Positions 1-6,517 are shown, counted from the stretch's first letter. The stretch is DNA of 6,519 bases from JBFWVJ01 sp050246795 (GCA_050246795.1 JBFWVJ010000020.1:1-6519), one strand, 5' to 3'. Made by a program: numbers and translations. Notes: a model not told the origin generated them from the sequence alone.

Positions 1-2
1 CC

Positions 3-74
3 GGACTCTGGGTACTGCTGCGTGCGATGTGCGAAGAAGACAAACAAATTGACTTTGCTGAAGAGGCAATTTAA
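3..74 (+). CDS. Possible 3' end of an unidentified upstream gene (partial)
   Basis: Frame 3 is open from the window edge to a TAA at 72-74 and reads as a plausible protein tail: hydrophobic (LWVLLRAMC), then acidic (EEDKQIDFAEEAI). The other two plus frames here look less protein-like: one has a TGA at 50-52, the other gives a basic, low-quality tail. I do not recognise the family, and 23 codons are too few to assign one. If real, this gene ends about 70 bases before the surviving recombinase homology begins, so the junction between them may mark where the recombinase 5' end was lost. It could equally be a chance open stretch. Confidence 0.3.
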   Translation, partial: GLWVLLRAMCEEDKQIDFAEEAI

Positions 75-89
75 CCAATGAACCCGCCG

Positions 90-112
90 CTCAACTGACG
101 AATCTCAACTGA
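90..112 (+). repeat. Short direct repeat, two copies of CTCAACTGA
   Basis: The nonamer CTCAACTGA occurs at 90-98 and again at 104-112, offset by 14 bases and followed by related bases (CGAAT and ACGAG). It lies between the possible upstream gene tail and the truncated recombinase. It may be a scar of a small duplication or a rearrangement junction, or it may be chance; nothing shows it is a recombination site. Confidence 0.25.
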
Positions 113-169
113 ACGAGGGGCAAGCCCAGCGTCGGCGAAAACATTTCTTCCGAGTCCCCCAACGCACGG

Positions 170-1537
170 ATGTATTTCATCGTCAAAGGGATGGTCAATG
201 AGCTGAGTAATGAAACCCATGCACAACAGACCAAGCGCGGTCAATCAGTTCGGGTAATTGAAGGGTTCAGTGCTGGCGACATTTGTTACGGCTTCAAAAG
301 CACTCCGACGCGCACTCGTTTTAAGGGCGGCCTTGAAGTTCCAAGTCATTACAAGATTGAGATCGATGAGGAACAAGCTCGCGGCGTTCGACTTATTTAT
401 CAACTGCGGCTTCGTGAGTTGGGTCTCTCGGCCATCGCAAAGTATCTGAATAGAAATGAAGTTCCTTCACCGCCACGCAGTCAAAAAATCACTGGTAAGA
501 AATGTAATTGGAGTCCCAACACGATTAGAAAAATTCTGATGAGTCCCAAGTACATCGGTCGTTGGACATGGGGCAAGCAGACCAACATCAAAAACCCCAC
601 AACCAAGAAAATCGAACGACGCTCACAGGGGCGCGAACATTGGCTTGAACATTACGATGGTGCCTCGATCAGAGAAGACCTTGTGATCATCGACATCCAC
701 ACTTGGGAGCAAGTTCAGAAAACTTTTACTCCACAGACTGCCAAGCCAAAAAGTGAACCCAAAGACAAATGGGCTGACGCTCGTTCTGAAAAACGTTCTG
801 GCAATAAGGCAGACATTTTATTGGGCGGTCTTTTGAAGTGTGGTCAGTGTGGCGGCAACCTACTTCAGGTTACAAAGCGTCGCGGTGGATACATGGGCTG
901 CTATGTTCACTACCGCAAAGACCCGGTCAAATGCTCCAACAATCGAACGATCAGTCGCAAGAAAATTGAAGGGGCGGTCATCGATCAACTGAAGAAAATC
1001 CTTATGGACGAACACAACGTCAATCTTGCGACCAAACTCATCAACCAAAAAATCAAAGAACGACTCAACACGGCTCCCTCTGAAATTCGATCGTTGATGA
1101 AGCAAAAGCATGAGATCGAACGAGAGATAAGGAATTTTATTAAGTTCATCCGTGAGCGCGGTGACATTTCAGAGACTGCACGAGTTGAGTTGGCCGAGGC
1201 TGAGCAACGTCAGCGATTTATTTCTGATCGTCTCAAGGCTCTGGAGGTAGCAAAGATCGACAGGCTCCTGGTCACGCCGTTTGCTGTTCGCGAACGATTT
1301 GAAAGGTTAGCAGAGTTGTTTGCGTCCGACCCCACTTTGGCGAATGGCGCATTGAGAAAACTCATTCCCGAAAAGTTGACATGCACCAGTCTCGCAGAAT
1401 CGTCAGGCAAAAACCTGAATCAGTTCAGCAGCAAATGGCATATTGAGGGTGAAATAGAATTAGGCCCCGCGGATTCGGAGGCAACCGAGATTGTTTTGAC
1501 CTCCGACGTTTCGGTACCATTTCGCGTGATCATTTGA
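170..1537 (+). CDS. Large serine recombinase lacking its N-terminal catalytic domain (probable relic)
   Basis: Large serine recombinases cut and rejoin DNA at attachment sites to integrate or excise mobile elements. This 455-residue product begins in what should be the long helix after the catalytic domain (KGMVNELSNETHAQQTKRGQ). It then has the 'recombinase' DNA-binding domain at about residues 30-190 (GFSAGDICYGF, then LSAIAKYLNRNEVPSP and a WSPNTIRKILMSPKYIGRW helix). A zinc ribbon follows, with Cys224, Cys227, Cys244 and Cys255, and then a charged coiled coil at about 300-355. The resolvase domain of about 140 residues that carries the nucleophilic serine is absent. Recognisable homology extends slightly upstream of the ATG (SESPNAR) to an in-frame TGA at 110-112, so the ATG at 170 is probably not an original start. 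No frame of bases 1-169 encodes the missing part. The protein cannot catalyse recombination alone; it may still bind DNA, or be a pseudogene left by a deletion. Confidence 0.85.
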   Translation: MYFIVKGMVNELSNETHAQQTKRGQSVRVIEGFSAGDICYGFKSTPTRTRFKGGLEVPSHYKIEIDEEQARGVRLIYQLRLRELGLSAIAKYLNRNEVPSPPRSQKITGKKCNWSPNTIRKILMSPKYIGRWTWGKQTNIKNPTTKKIERRSQGREHWLEHYDGASIREDLVIIDIHTWEQVQKTFTPQTAKPKSEPKDKWADARSEKRSGNKADILLGGLLKCGQCGGNLLQVTKRRGGYMGCYVHYRKDPVKCSNNRTISRKKIEGAVIDQLKKILMDEHNVNLATKLINQKIKERLNTAPSEIRSLMKQKHEIEREIRNFIKFIRERGDISETARVELAEAEQRQRFISDRLKALEVAKIDRLLVTPFAVRERFERLAELFASDPTLANGALRKLIPEKLTCTSLAESSGKNLNQFSSKWHIEGEIELGPADSEATEIVLTSDVSVPFRVII

Positions 1538-1551
1538 CCCTGTCCGTCATG

Positions 1552-1590
1552 ATCAATGATCGCTTTATTTGGTATTTACTTGTCATTGAT
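1552..1590. promoter_or_regulatory. Inverted repeat upstream of the defence operon, possible operator
   Basis: ATCAATGA at 1552-1559 is matched by its exact reverse complement TCATTGAT at 1583-1590, with 23 bases between the arms. The repeat sits in the only real gap before the operon, 34 bases ahead of the HTH gene start. The arm spacing puts the half-sites about three helical turns apart, on the same face of the DNA, which would suit a dimeric repressor such as the HTH protein encoded just downstream. No convincing -35/-10 pair is visible nearby, so the regulatory role is inferred from position and symmetry only. The 8-bp arms could be chance. Confidence 0.3.
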
Positions 1591-1623
1591 TGTCTGGAAT
1601 CATTTTCTCCTCGGGGGTTGAAC

Positions 1624-1833
1624 ATGACAAACGCAGAACCGTGGCTTTCAGTTGAGGAGATCGCAGCTCACCTTGGGGTCTCAAAAGAATCTGTTTATCG
1701 ATGGCTTGAGAAGGGCCGCATCCCCGCCCATCGAGTCGGCAAATTGTGGAAGTTCAAGACAACTGAGGTGGATGAGTGGGTGAAGTCAGGTGGGGCCAAA
1801 TCTGAATCGAGTTCTGGTGAGGTAACTCAATGA
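1624..1833 (+). CDS. Small excisionase/MerR-type helix-turn-helix DNA-binding protein
   Basis: This 69-residue protein is almost entirely one HTH_17 (excisionase-family) winged helix. Residues 7-19 are the first helix and turn (WLSVEEIAAHLGV), 20-30 the recognition helix (SKESVYRWLEKG), 31-45 the wing (RIPAHRVGKLWKFK), and 46-53 the closing helix ending in DEWV; a Ser/Gly-rich tail follows. The ATG at 1624 is preferred because the conserved domain starts six residues later and GGGGG at 1613-1617 lies 6 bases upstream. A longer reading from TTG 1534 adds a non-conserved segment through the intergenic gap. The stop overlaps the SIR2 start by 4 bases (ATGA), so the two are probably translationally coupled. 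Such proteins act as transcriptional regulators of defence operons or as recombination directionality factors; coupling to SIR2 favours the first, proximity to the recombinase allows the second. Confidence 0.85.
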   Translation: MTNAEPWLSVEEIAAHLGVSKESVYRWLEKGRIPAHRVGKLWKFKTTEVDEWVKSGGAKSESSSGEVTQ

Positions 1834-3110
1834 CAAAGACTGGTACTTCGTCAATGGTCATCGCTCGCCGTGGCGAACAATGGATGACCGAGGATGAAAT
1901 TCGCGCTCACTTAGCATCGGTAGTTCGACTCGAACACGTAGGGCTATTTCTTGGATCAGGAGCCTCTTGCGGCTCACTCGGTGGGATGACTCTCAAAGGG
2001 ACCTGGGAGCATTTTGAAAACGAATACGAAGACGACATCACTTGGCTAAAAACCAACAGTTTTCTTGAAGATGATTACGACGATGTAAACATTGAGGCTC
2101 TTTCAGATTCACTACAAGTTGCTTTGATTGAATGGCGCAGATCAAATCATGATGACGTTGATGAGCTTGAGAGCGTTTTAGCCAATATCAAACGAACAGT
2201 TTTTCATGCGGCGATCTTGTCTGAGGATCTTTGGAAGGATCCAAGTCAGATAGAAGATTTACCTGAAAGCCTTCACGCTCACCGCAACGCTCTTCAGAAG
2301 TTGTGTTCGTCAAGACAACCGGGTCAATCGTGTCCTTGGGTTTTCACAACCAACTACGATCTTGCCGTTGAGTGGGCCGCTGAGTCGCTTGGACTTCACA
2401 TTGTAAATGGGTTTGCCGGACTCCATCACAGATCATTTTCTCCGGCCTACTTTGATCTCGGCTTGCGAAACACACAGGCTCGTGGTGAGGCCAGCTTTGG
2501 TACTTACAACGTCTCGTTGGTAAAACTCCATGGGTCACTGACATGGAGATTGATCGGCGATGAGTCGGTGATCGAATCACCTTGTAGGTCTATCTGGAGT
2601 AAGATTAACAAATTTCTCGAAGGGGGAGACGGCTCTCTTGATGAGTTTCTGGTTCTGCCAGGAACGCTCAAGTACCAGCAGACGAGCGGGTTTGTATTTG
2701 GTGAGTTGTTCAGACGTTTTTCTGAGTTTCTAAGCCGACCACAATCTTCAATCATTGTATCTGGGTATTCTTTTTCTGATGAACATTTGAATCGGGTTTT
2801 CAAAACGGCACTGCAAAATCCAACGCTACAGATGGTCATTTTCTTACCAGAACTCACAATGAAGAACGACAAATGGAATTTCAGCAAGGCACGAGCGTGG
2901 GCCAAGAAGATTGCTGAACTTCAACTGCCTCAAGTGACTATCGTTGGTGGCGGCGAGGCAGCCTACTTCACCGAGTTAGCCCGTCTGCTGCCAGATCCTG
3001 CTGTTTATGATGACCAATCCTTACGGATCAAGCAACTCGCTAAAAGATTAAACGGCGATGGTAGCGGCACATTGTCGGATGATTCATCGTGGGAGAATAG
3101 CCTTTCATGA
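1830..3110 (+). CDS. SIR2-domain NADase-type effector of a SIR2-HerA (Nezha) defence system
   Basis: The 426-residue protein carries the signature elements of the SIR2 (sirtuin-fold) family in order. These are the nucleotide-binding GSGAS loop at residues 42-46 (FLGSGASCGSLGG), the FTTNYD motif with Asn175 and Asp177, the KLHGSLTW motif with catalytic-position His234, and a late GYSFSDEHLN motif at 312-321. Between the first two lies an acidic helical insert at about residues 60-140. In characterised defence SIR2 proteins the equivalent Asn and His are required to hydrolyse NAD+, and depletion of NAD+ aborts infection. I infer the same activity here because both residues are present. TGAGG at 1818-1822 lies 7 bases before the ATG, supporting this start. 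The gene overlaps both neighbours by 4 bases. The HerA ATPase directly downstream identifies it as the SIR2 half of a SIR2-HerA pair rather than a deacetylase or a stand-alone DSR or Thoeris protein. Confidence 0.93.
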   Translation: MTKTGTSSMVIARRGEQWMTEDEIRAHLASVVRLEHVGLFLGSGASCGSLGGMTLKGTWEHFENEYEDDITWLKTNSFLEDDYDDVNIEALSDSLQVALIEWRRSNHDDVDELESVLANIKRTVFHAAILSEDLWKDPSQIEDLPESLHAHRNALQKLCSSRQPGQSCPWVFTTNYDLAVEWAAESLGLHIVNGFAGLHHRSFSPAYFDLGLRNTQARGEASFGTYNVSLVKLHGSLTWRLIGDESVIESPCRSIWSKINKFLEGGDGSLDEFLVLPGTLKYQQTSGFVFGELFRRFSEFLSRPQSSIIVSGYSFSDEHLNRVFKTALQNPTLQMVIFLPELTMKNDKWNFSKARAWAKKIAELQLPQVTIVGGGEAAYFTELARLLPDPAVYDDQSLRIKQLAKRLNGDGSGTLSDDSSWENSLS

Positions 3111-4879
3111 GTCGCTCCCCATTCGCCTATGTCGTTTCGATTGATGGACCTCAGGTCACTCTCAACTTGAGAGATGAGCATAAAGGTCAGCTTGCCGCAC
3201 ATCCTGACGGCATTGTCAGCGTTACCGATATAGGAAGTCTATTTGGTGTTGATGCGGGTTCACGCCTGTTAATTCTTCGAGTTCAGTCGCTGCGTTTTGC
3301 CGAACCCAAAGAGGCTCACCTACGACTACATCAGCCAGACATCAATAAAGAACCTCTACGACACTTGGTTGCTACGGTAGTCGGCGTTTTAAGAAGAAAA
3401 GATCAGCAACTTAGCTTCATCCCCGATTCGTTAATCTCGCCGTCTCTTGGAGCGGAAGCATATCCCCTCTCGCAGTCAGAGCTAGCCGCGATCTTGAATT
3501 TGCAAGAAAAAAAGGGAGAGTCGATTAAGCTCGGAGATACTACCAGATCCAATGGCTCTCTTTGGGTGGACATTGATGTCTTGTTAGGTCGCCATGTAGC
3601 CGTACTGGGGAGCACAGGCCAAGGGAAGAGTTCTTTTACGGCTGCTATTCTTCAGCAGATTTTGAAGTTTCCCAACTCCAGAGTTGTACTATTCGACATC
3701 AACGGAGAGTACGAGCAAGCGCTGTCCCCGCATTTACCGCCAGAGAAAATTAAGATTACAAAGTTTGGTCAGGACCTAAAAGCCCGGATTCCATATTACT
3801 CGCTTGGAAGACATGGACTCGGACGACTCCTTCTACCAAGCGAAAAAACTCAGAGACCTGCCCTTAATTTTGCTCTTGAAAATCTCCAGTTTGTTGAGTG
3901 GAGCGACAGCCAACAAGCTGCTGGTCTTGCAGGAACAAATAGTTTTGTGCTTGTGGAAGACTGTCGGCCCGGTGACGCAAATCCCGCTGCGGATGCGATC
4001 AACAAATTACGTGCTAGAACCCATACAGCGACGGCGAAAAAATGGCCGCCGATGATGGCCCTCGCAAGCCTGGTAGCCGAAAGCTATTCCATAAAGCCTT
4101 CTCAGCGAACGGGTCAGACAGCAAAGTCGTTTGAGCGGGGCCCCTTTGAATACGGCAACATTTCTCCATTGTTAAATCGTATTCGACGATTGGTTGAGGA
4201 TCCACATTTCATCTCTGTGGTTGATGTAGATGGAAGTGACACCAACGGCAATAGTCTGAATTGGCAAGCGGAGGCAACCAATCTGGTCGATCAGATGTTT
4301 GGGGCACAGGATACCGATTGGAATTTGCACATCATTGATTTGCGAAGCGTAGCCCACGACTTGTTGCCGATGATTCTTGGTTCTCTCCTTGAGCTACTTG
4401 CCTTCGAGCTTTTCAAACGCGGTCAGGGTGCAACCCATCCAACACTTTTAGTTCTTGAAGAGGCCCACCATTACCTTAGGCAGTTGAATGACCATGATGA
4501 GACCGGTAAACACAGCTTGGCTTACGAACGACTTGCTAAAGAGGGAAGAAAATTTGGAATCTCTATTTGGTTGAGCACTCAACGTCCATCAGAGTTGTCA
4601 CCCACTGTGCTTTCACAATGTGGGACTTGGGTTGTGTTCCGTCTCGCCTCTGAACAAGACTTGCGAGCGGTCTCTGTTGCCGCAGAGTGGGTTGATAAAC
4701 AAGAGGTGAGCCGAATCGCGGGCCTACCGAGAAGACAGGCGGTCATTTTTGGAAGCTGTGTTGCATTGCCCACAAGAATTATTTCACCAACAGCGAATCC
4801 GACTCCGAAGTCTCAAGACCCTGACTTCAAAGTTTGGACAAGGCCGCCAGAGACCCAAGAGGATGACTTTGGATTTTGA
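3107..4879 (+). CDS. herA: HerA/FtsK-type hexameric ATPase of a SIR2-HerA defence system
   Basis: This 590-residue protein has the layout of HerA translocases. An N-terminal beta-rich HAS-barrel-like domain covers roughly residues 1-110. The RecA-fold ATPase follows, with Walker A GSTGQGKS at 168-175, a nearby FDINGEYE strand, Walker B LLVLEEAHH at 447-455 with acidic Glu451/Glu452, and a GRKFGISIWLSTQRPSEL sensor/arginine segment containing Arg493. A C-terminal region (LASEQDLRAV through to GFG-like DDFGF) closes it. HerA forms hexameric rings; with NurA it processes DNA ends, but no NurA is present here and the partner is the SIR2 protein whose stop it overlaps by 4 bases (ATGA). In known SIR2-HerA systems the ring scaffolds and activates SIR2 and may itself act on nucleic acid or nucleotides. 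GGGAG at 3091-3095 lies 11 bases before the ATG. The gene symbol is by family, not strict orthology. Confidence 0.93.
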   Translation: MSRSPFAYVVSIDGPQVTLNLRDEHKGQLAAHPDGIVSVTDIGSLFGVDAGSRLLILRVQSLRFAEPKEAHLRLHQPDINKEPLRHLVATVVGVLRRKDQQLSFIPDSLISPSLGAEAYPLSQSELAAILNLQEKKGESIKLGDTTRSNGSLWVDIDVLLGRHVAVLGSTGQGKSSFTAAILQQILKFPNSRVVLFDINGEYEQALSPHLPPEKIKITKFGQDLKARIPYYSLGRHGLGRLLLPSEKTQRPALNFALENLQFVEWSDSQQAAGLAGTNSFVLVEDCRPGDANPAADAINKLRARTHTATAKKWPPMMALASLVAESYSIKPSQRTGQTAKSFERGPFEYGNISPLLNRIRRLVEDPHFISVVDVDGSDTNGNSLNWQAEATNLVDQMFGAQDTDWNLHIIDLRSVAHDLLPMILGSLLELLAFELFKRGQGATHPTLLVLEEAHHYLRQLNDHDETGKHSLAYERLAKEGRKFGISIWLSTQRPSELSPTVLSQCGTWVVFRLASEQDLRAVSVAAEWVDKQEVSRIAGLPRRQAVIFGSCVALPTRIISPTANPTPKSQDPDFKVWTRPPETQEDDFGF

Positions 4880-4889
4880 AGGAATGTGA

Positions 4890-5798
4890 ATGAAGCTACC
4901 CCAAATTACTCAAAATGAGGAATTACTTGAAAACGTCCTACTGACTGAATTTGAATATAGCAGCGGCAAGAGCGTTCATACAAAGCGATGCCGAGGCACT
5001 TCATTTATGATGGCCGCAATGGCTCCCGGCAAAAATGTTCCAAGTGACAAATCCTTCTTAGTCACCAATAGGCATAACGTTGATTATTACTCTTTTGGCT
5101 CCGATAATCCTCTTAATTTAAGACTTACAAAGATTGTTGTTTACTTGAGATGGAGAGTCGGAGATCAACCCGTTGTATGTCGGGTTGAAATTGAACCAGA
5201 TGCTCTGATTTGGATTGATCCGAATCCATACAATGACATCGCCCTGATAGAGTTTAAGTATCGTCTTCTCGACAAACCTACGGGCCCTCTTCGTATGCGT
5301 GGCAATTTTTGGGAGAATCGAGTTAGTAGTGATCAGCTTATCAATTCACTTGTGCTCGGCCATCGCCTTTACTTTATAGGATTCCCAGGCAACCTCTGGG
5401 ATCACAGAAATTACTTACCTATTCTTAGGGAGGGTGTTGTTTCTAGTGATCCACCATTTGATTACTCAGCAAAAGATCAGAATGATGCTCGAAGGGTTTT
5501 AATTTCTGGAATGTCATTTTCTGGCTCGAGTGGTAGCCCTGTTTTCTGTGAGGGGATCGGTGGGTCCGTAGCCTTTATCGGCGTGATGAGTGGACACTAT
5601 GCGGTTCAAAACAGCAAGGGTACGCTTACATGGCACCTAGAATCTGACGAGTTGGATAGCGGAGATGCAATCAATCGATCATCACATGCTGGCCTTTCTT
5701 ATTTTATTAAATCATCGGTGATCCAAGACATTCGTAACAACAGCAACACCCTTACATGGGGTGGCGAGTGGGATCACGAAAGCAACAACTGGAGATAA
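4890..5798 (+). CDS. Trypsin-like (chymotrypsin-fold) serine protease linked to the SIR2-HerA pair
   Basis: The 302-residue protein shows a complete trypsin-like catalytic triad in the right order. His62 is in SFLVTNRHNV, where the first strands also show the usual GTSF start. Asp116 is in YNDIALIEF. The nucleophile Ser214 is in a GMSFSGSSGSPVFC motif, equivalent to GDSGGP with the small residue and proline typical of HtrA-like and bacterial 'trypsin_2' peptidases. No signal peptide or membrane segment is visible (it begins MKLPQITQNEELL), so it should act in the cytoplasm; no PDZ domain follows. AAGGA ending at 4883, 6 bases before the ATG, supports this start, and the gene begins 10 bases after HerA. 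Trypsin-like domains occur in several defence proteins as effectors or processing enzymes. Its target is unknown; candidates are phage proteins, SIR2 or HerA themselves, or the membrane protein encoded next. Confidence 0.88.
   Translation: MKLPQITQNEELLENVLLTEFEYSSGKSVHTKRCRGTSFMMAAMAPGKNVPSDKSFLVTNRHNVDYYSFGSDNPLNLRLTKIVVYLRWRVGDQPVVCRVEIEPDALIWIDPNPYNDIALIEFKYRLLDKPTGPLRMRGNFWENRVSSDQLINSLVLGHRLYFIGFPGNLWDHRNYLPILREGVVSSDPPFDYSAKDQNDARRVLISGMSFSGSSGSPVFCEGIGGSVAFIGVMSGHYAVQNSKGTLTWHLESDELDSGDAINRSSHAGLSYFIKSSVIQDIRNNSNTLTWGGEWDHESNNWR
5791..5794 (+). promoter_or_regulatory. Ribosome binding site deciding the TTG start at 5801
   Basis: GGAG at 5791-5794 lies exactly 6 bases before an in-frame TTG at 5801, inside the last codons of the protease gene. 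The upstream ATG at 5756 in the same frame has no comparable site and would overlap the protease by 43 bases, encoding a basic, unstructured leader. The spacing and strength favour initiation at TTG. Confidence 0.6.
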
Positions 5799-5800
5799 AA

Positions 5801-6271
5801 TTGAATCAAGATGTCTTTACAACAGTTTTATCTGGGACGGCTGTGGCGAGTTCGGCCTACATCCTAAAGCAGTTTCTCGATCACTTCTTTTTCAATCGGT
5901 GGACTGAGTACAATGAGATTCGGGGTAAGGCTATTGAGACAGCTGTTTTCATTTCGCATTTTCTGACGAATCTACCCACCAATCCTAAAGAGGATGTGAT
6001 TAAAATTTGGATCAATGCAAGTCAGGAGGCCAGGAGAGATGCCGGGGCTTTGCTTACGTTTGCTCGTAAAAGGCACTGTCTTTTGTTCGGAGTTCCAAGA
6101 CAAAAAGAACTAGAGCGAGCGATTGCAGCACTACTTGGCTTAGCAGGATGTTCGCGTGAGAATGATCGCAAGAAGTCGCGAGAGCAAGCGGCAATAGTTA
6201 TTGATGTATTTGAAGCTGGTCGTGCTAAGTATTTAGCTCCAAATTCTGGGGACGAAGTGGGTTCAACTTAG
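5801..6271 (+). CDS. Small N-terminally membrane-anchored helical protein of unknown function
   Basis: Read from TTG 5801, the product has 156 residues. Residues 5-31 (VFTTVLSGTAVASSAYILKQFL and an FFF end) form a probable single membrane-spanning or membrane-associated helix with Lys23 near its end. The basic/acidic segment RWTEYNEIRGKAIETAVF follows, then an all-helical cytoplasmic part. The segment at about 71-115 (ASQEARRDAGALLTFA, then FGVPRQKELERAIAALLGL) reminds me of a widespread uncharacterised family of short proteins with one N-terminal membrane helix and a conserved 'LaSrL...ipg...iigLSN' core; this is pattern memory, not a search. It starts 2 bases after the protease stop, so it is almost certainly co-expressed with it. 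It could anchor the complex at the membrane, be a protease substrate, or be a membrane-damaging effector; nothing in the sequence decides between these. The alternative start is ATG 5756. Confidence 0.75.
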   Translation: MNQDVFTTVLSGTAVASSAYILKQFLDHFFFNRWTEYNEIRGKAIETAVFISHFLTNLPTNPKEDVIKIWINASQEARRDAGALLTFARKRHCLLFGVPRQKELERAIAALLGLAGCSRENDRKKSREQAAIVIDVFEAGRAKYLAPNSGDEVGST

Positions 6272-6517
6272 CGAACTTCGAGTCCACCATTCGTCATCTC
6301 CGCCCCTGTGGGCGAGGATGTCGAATGGTTTTCTATATTGAAATTCAATAGTTCCATTTGCGAGCGTCAGGTTCAATGAGACTATGTCGATCGTACGGTG
6401 GGCATAGGCGAGGTGGTTGACCGCTTAGATTATGGCCCAGTCGTCCTTGTGCGGGAAGATCACCCGCTGGTTTCGTCCGAACTTCTCAAGTGACATTTCG
6501 GCCGGGGTTTTGGGCGT
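6263..6517 (-). pseudogene. Decayed C-terminal gene remnant, possibly of a serine recombinase
   Basis: One minus-strand frame reads as protein from the window edge to a TGA at 6263-6265, interrupted once by an in-frame TAA at 6425-6427. Before the stop it reads like an ordered protein (MSLEKFGRNQRVIFPHKDDW), and after it equally so (AVNHLAYAHRTIDIVSLNLT, then GTIEFQYRKPFDILAH). Good protein-like sequence on both sides of the stop, in one frame, suggests a nonsense mutation (for example Glu GAA to TAA) in an older gene. The YRKPFD.LA ending resembles, from memory, tails of some large serine recombinases; that family call is weak. Alternatively a real gene ends at the TAA. It faces the operon and overlaps its last gene by 9 bases. 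Confidence 0.4.
6286..6334 (+). terminator. Rho-independent terminator of the defence operon
   Basis: The arms at 6286-6305 and 6310-6329 form a 20-position stem with 17 Watson-Crick pairs, one G-U pair and two mismatches, closed by the loop CTGT. A short T-run follows (TTTT at 6329-6332, then CT). It lies 14 bases after the stop of the last operon gene. The T-run is only on the plus-strand side, so it terminates the operon rather than the opposing remnant. The T-tract is modest, but the stem is strong and GC-rich at the loop end. Confidence 0.75.

Noticed and set aside
860..1410. Minus-strand open frames within the recombinase gene
   Set aside because: They are antisense shadows of the zinc-ribbon and coiled-coil region, with low-complexity translations and no initiation signals.
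1534..1610. Sigma-70-like promoter (TTGACC at 1534, TTGTCA at 1580, TATTTA at 1573)
   Set aside because: No -35 and -10 elements pair at acceptable spacing; the matches are too weak to call.
1534..1623. N-terminal extension of the HTH protein from TTG 1534 or ATG 1549
   Set aside because: It would overlap the recombinase stop, lacks a ribosome binding site, adds non-conserved residues, and the HTH domain starts just after ATG 1624.
2504..2905. A 133-codon minus-strand open frame within the SIR2 gene
   Set aside because: It lies wholly opposite a gene with clear SIR2 motifs, and its own translation shows no recognisable domain.
3804..4055. A plus-strand open frame inside the HerA gene
   Set aside because: It is out of frame within a gene with intact Walker motifs and has no supporting features.
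5756..5800. ATG 5756 as start of the last gene
   Set aside because: There is no upstream ribosome binding site, it has a 43-base overlap with the protease, and a well-spaced GGAG precedes TTG 5801.
6271..6292. TTCGAGTCC-ACCA resembling the 3' end of a tRNA, as a possible attachment site
   Set aside because: The preceding bases do not pair to form a T-arm, the stretch directly follows a coding region, and it is partly terminator stem.
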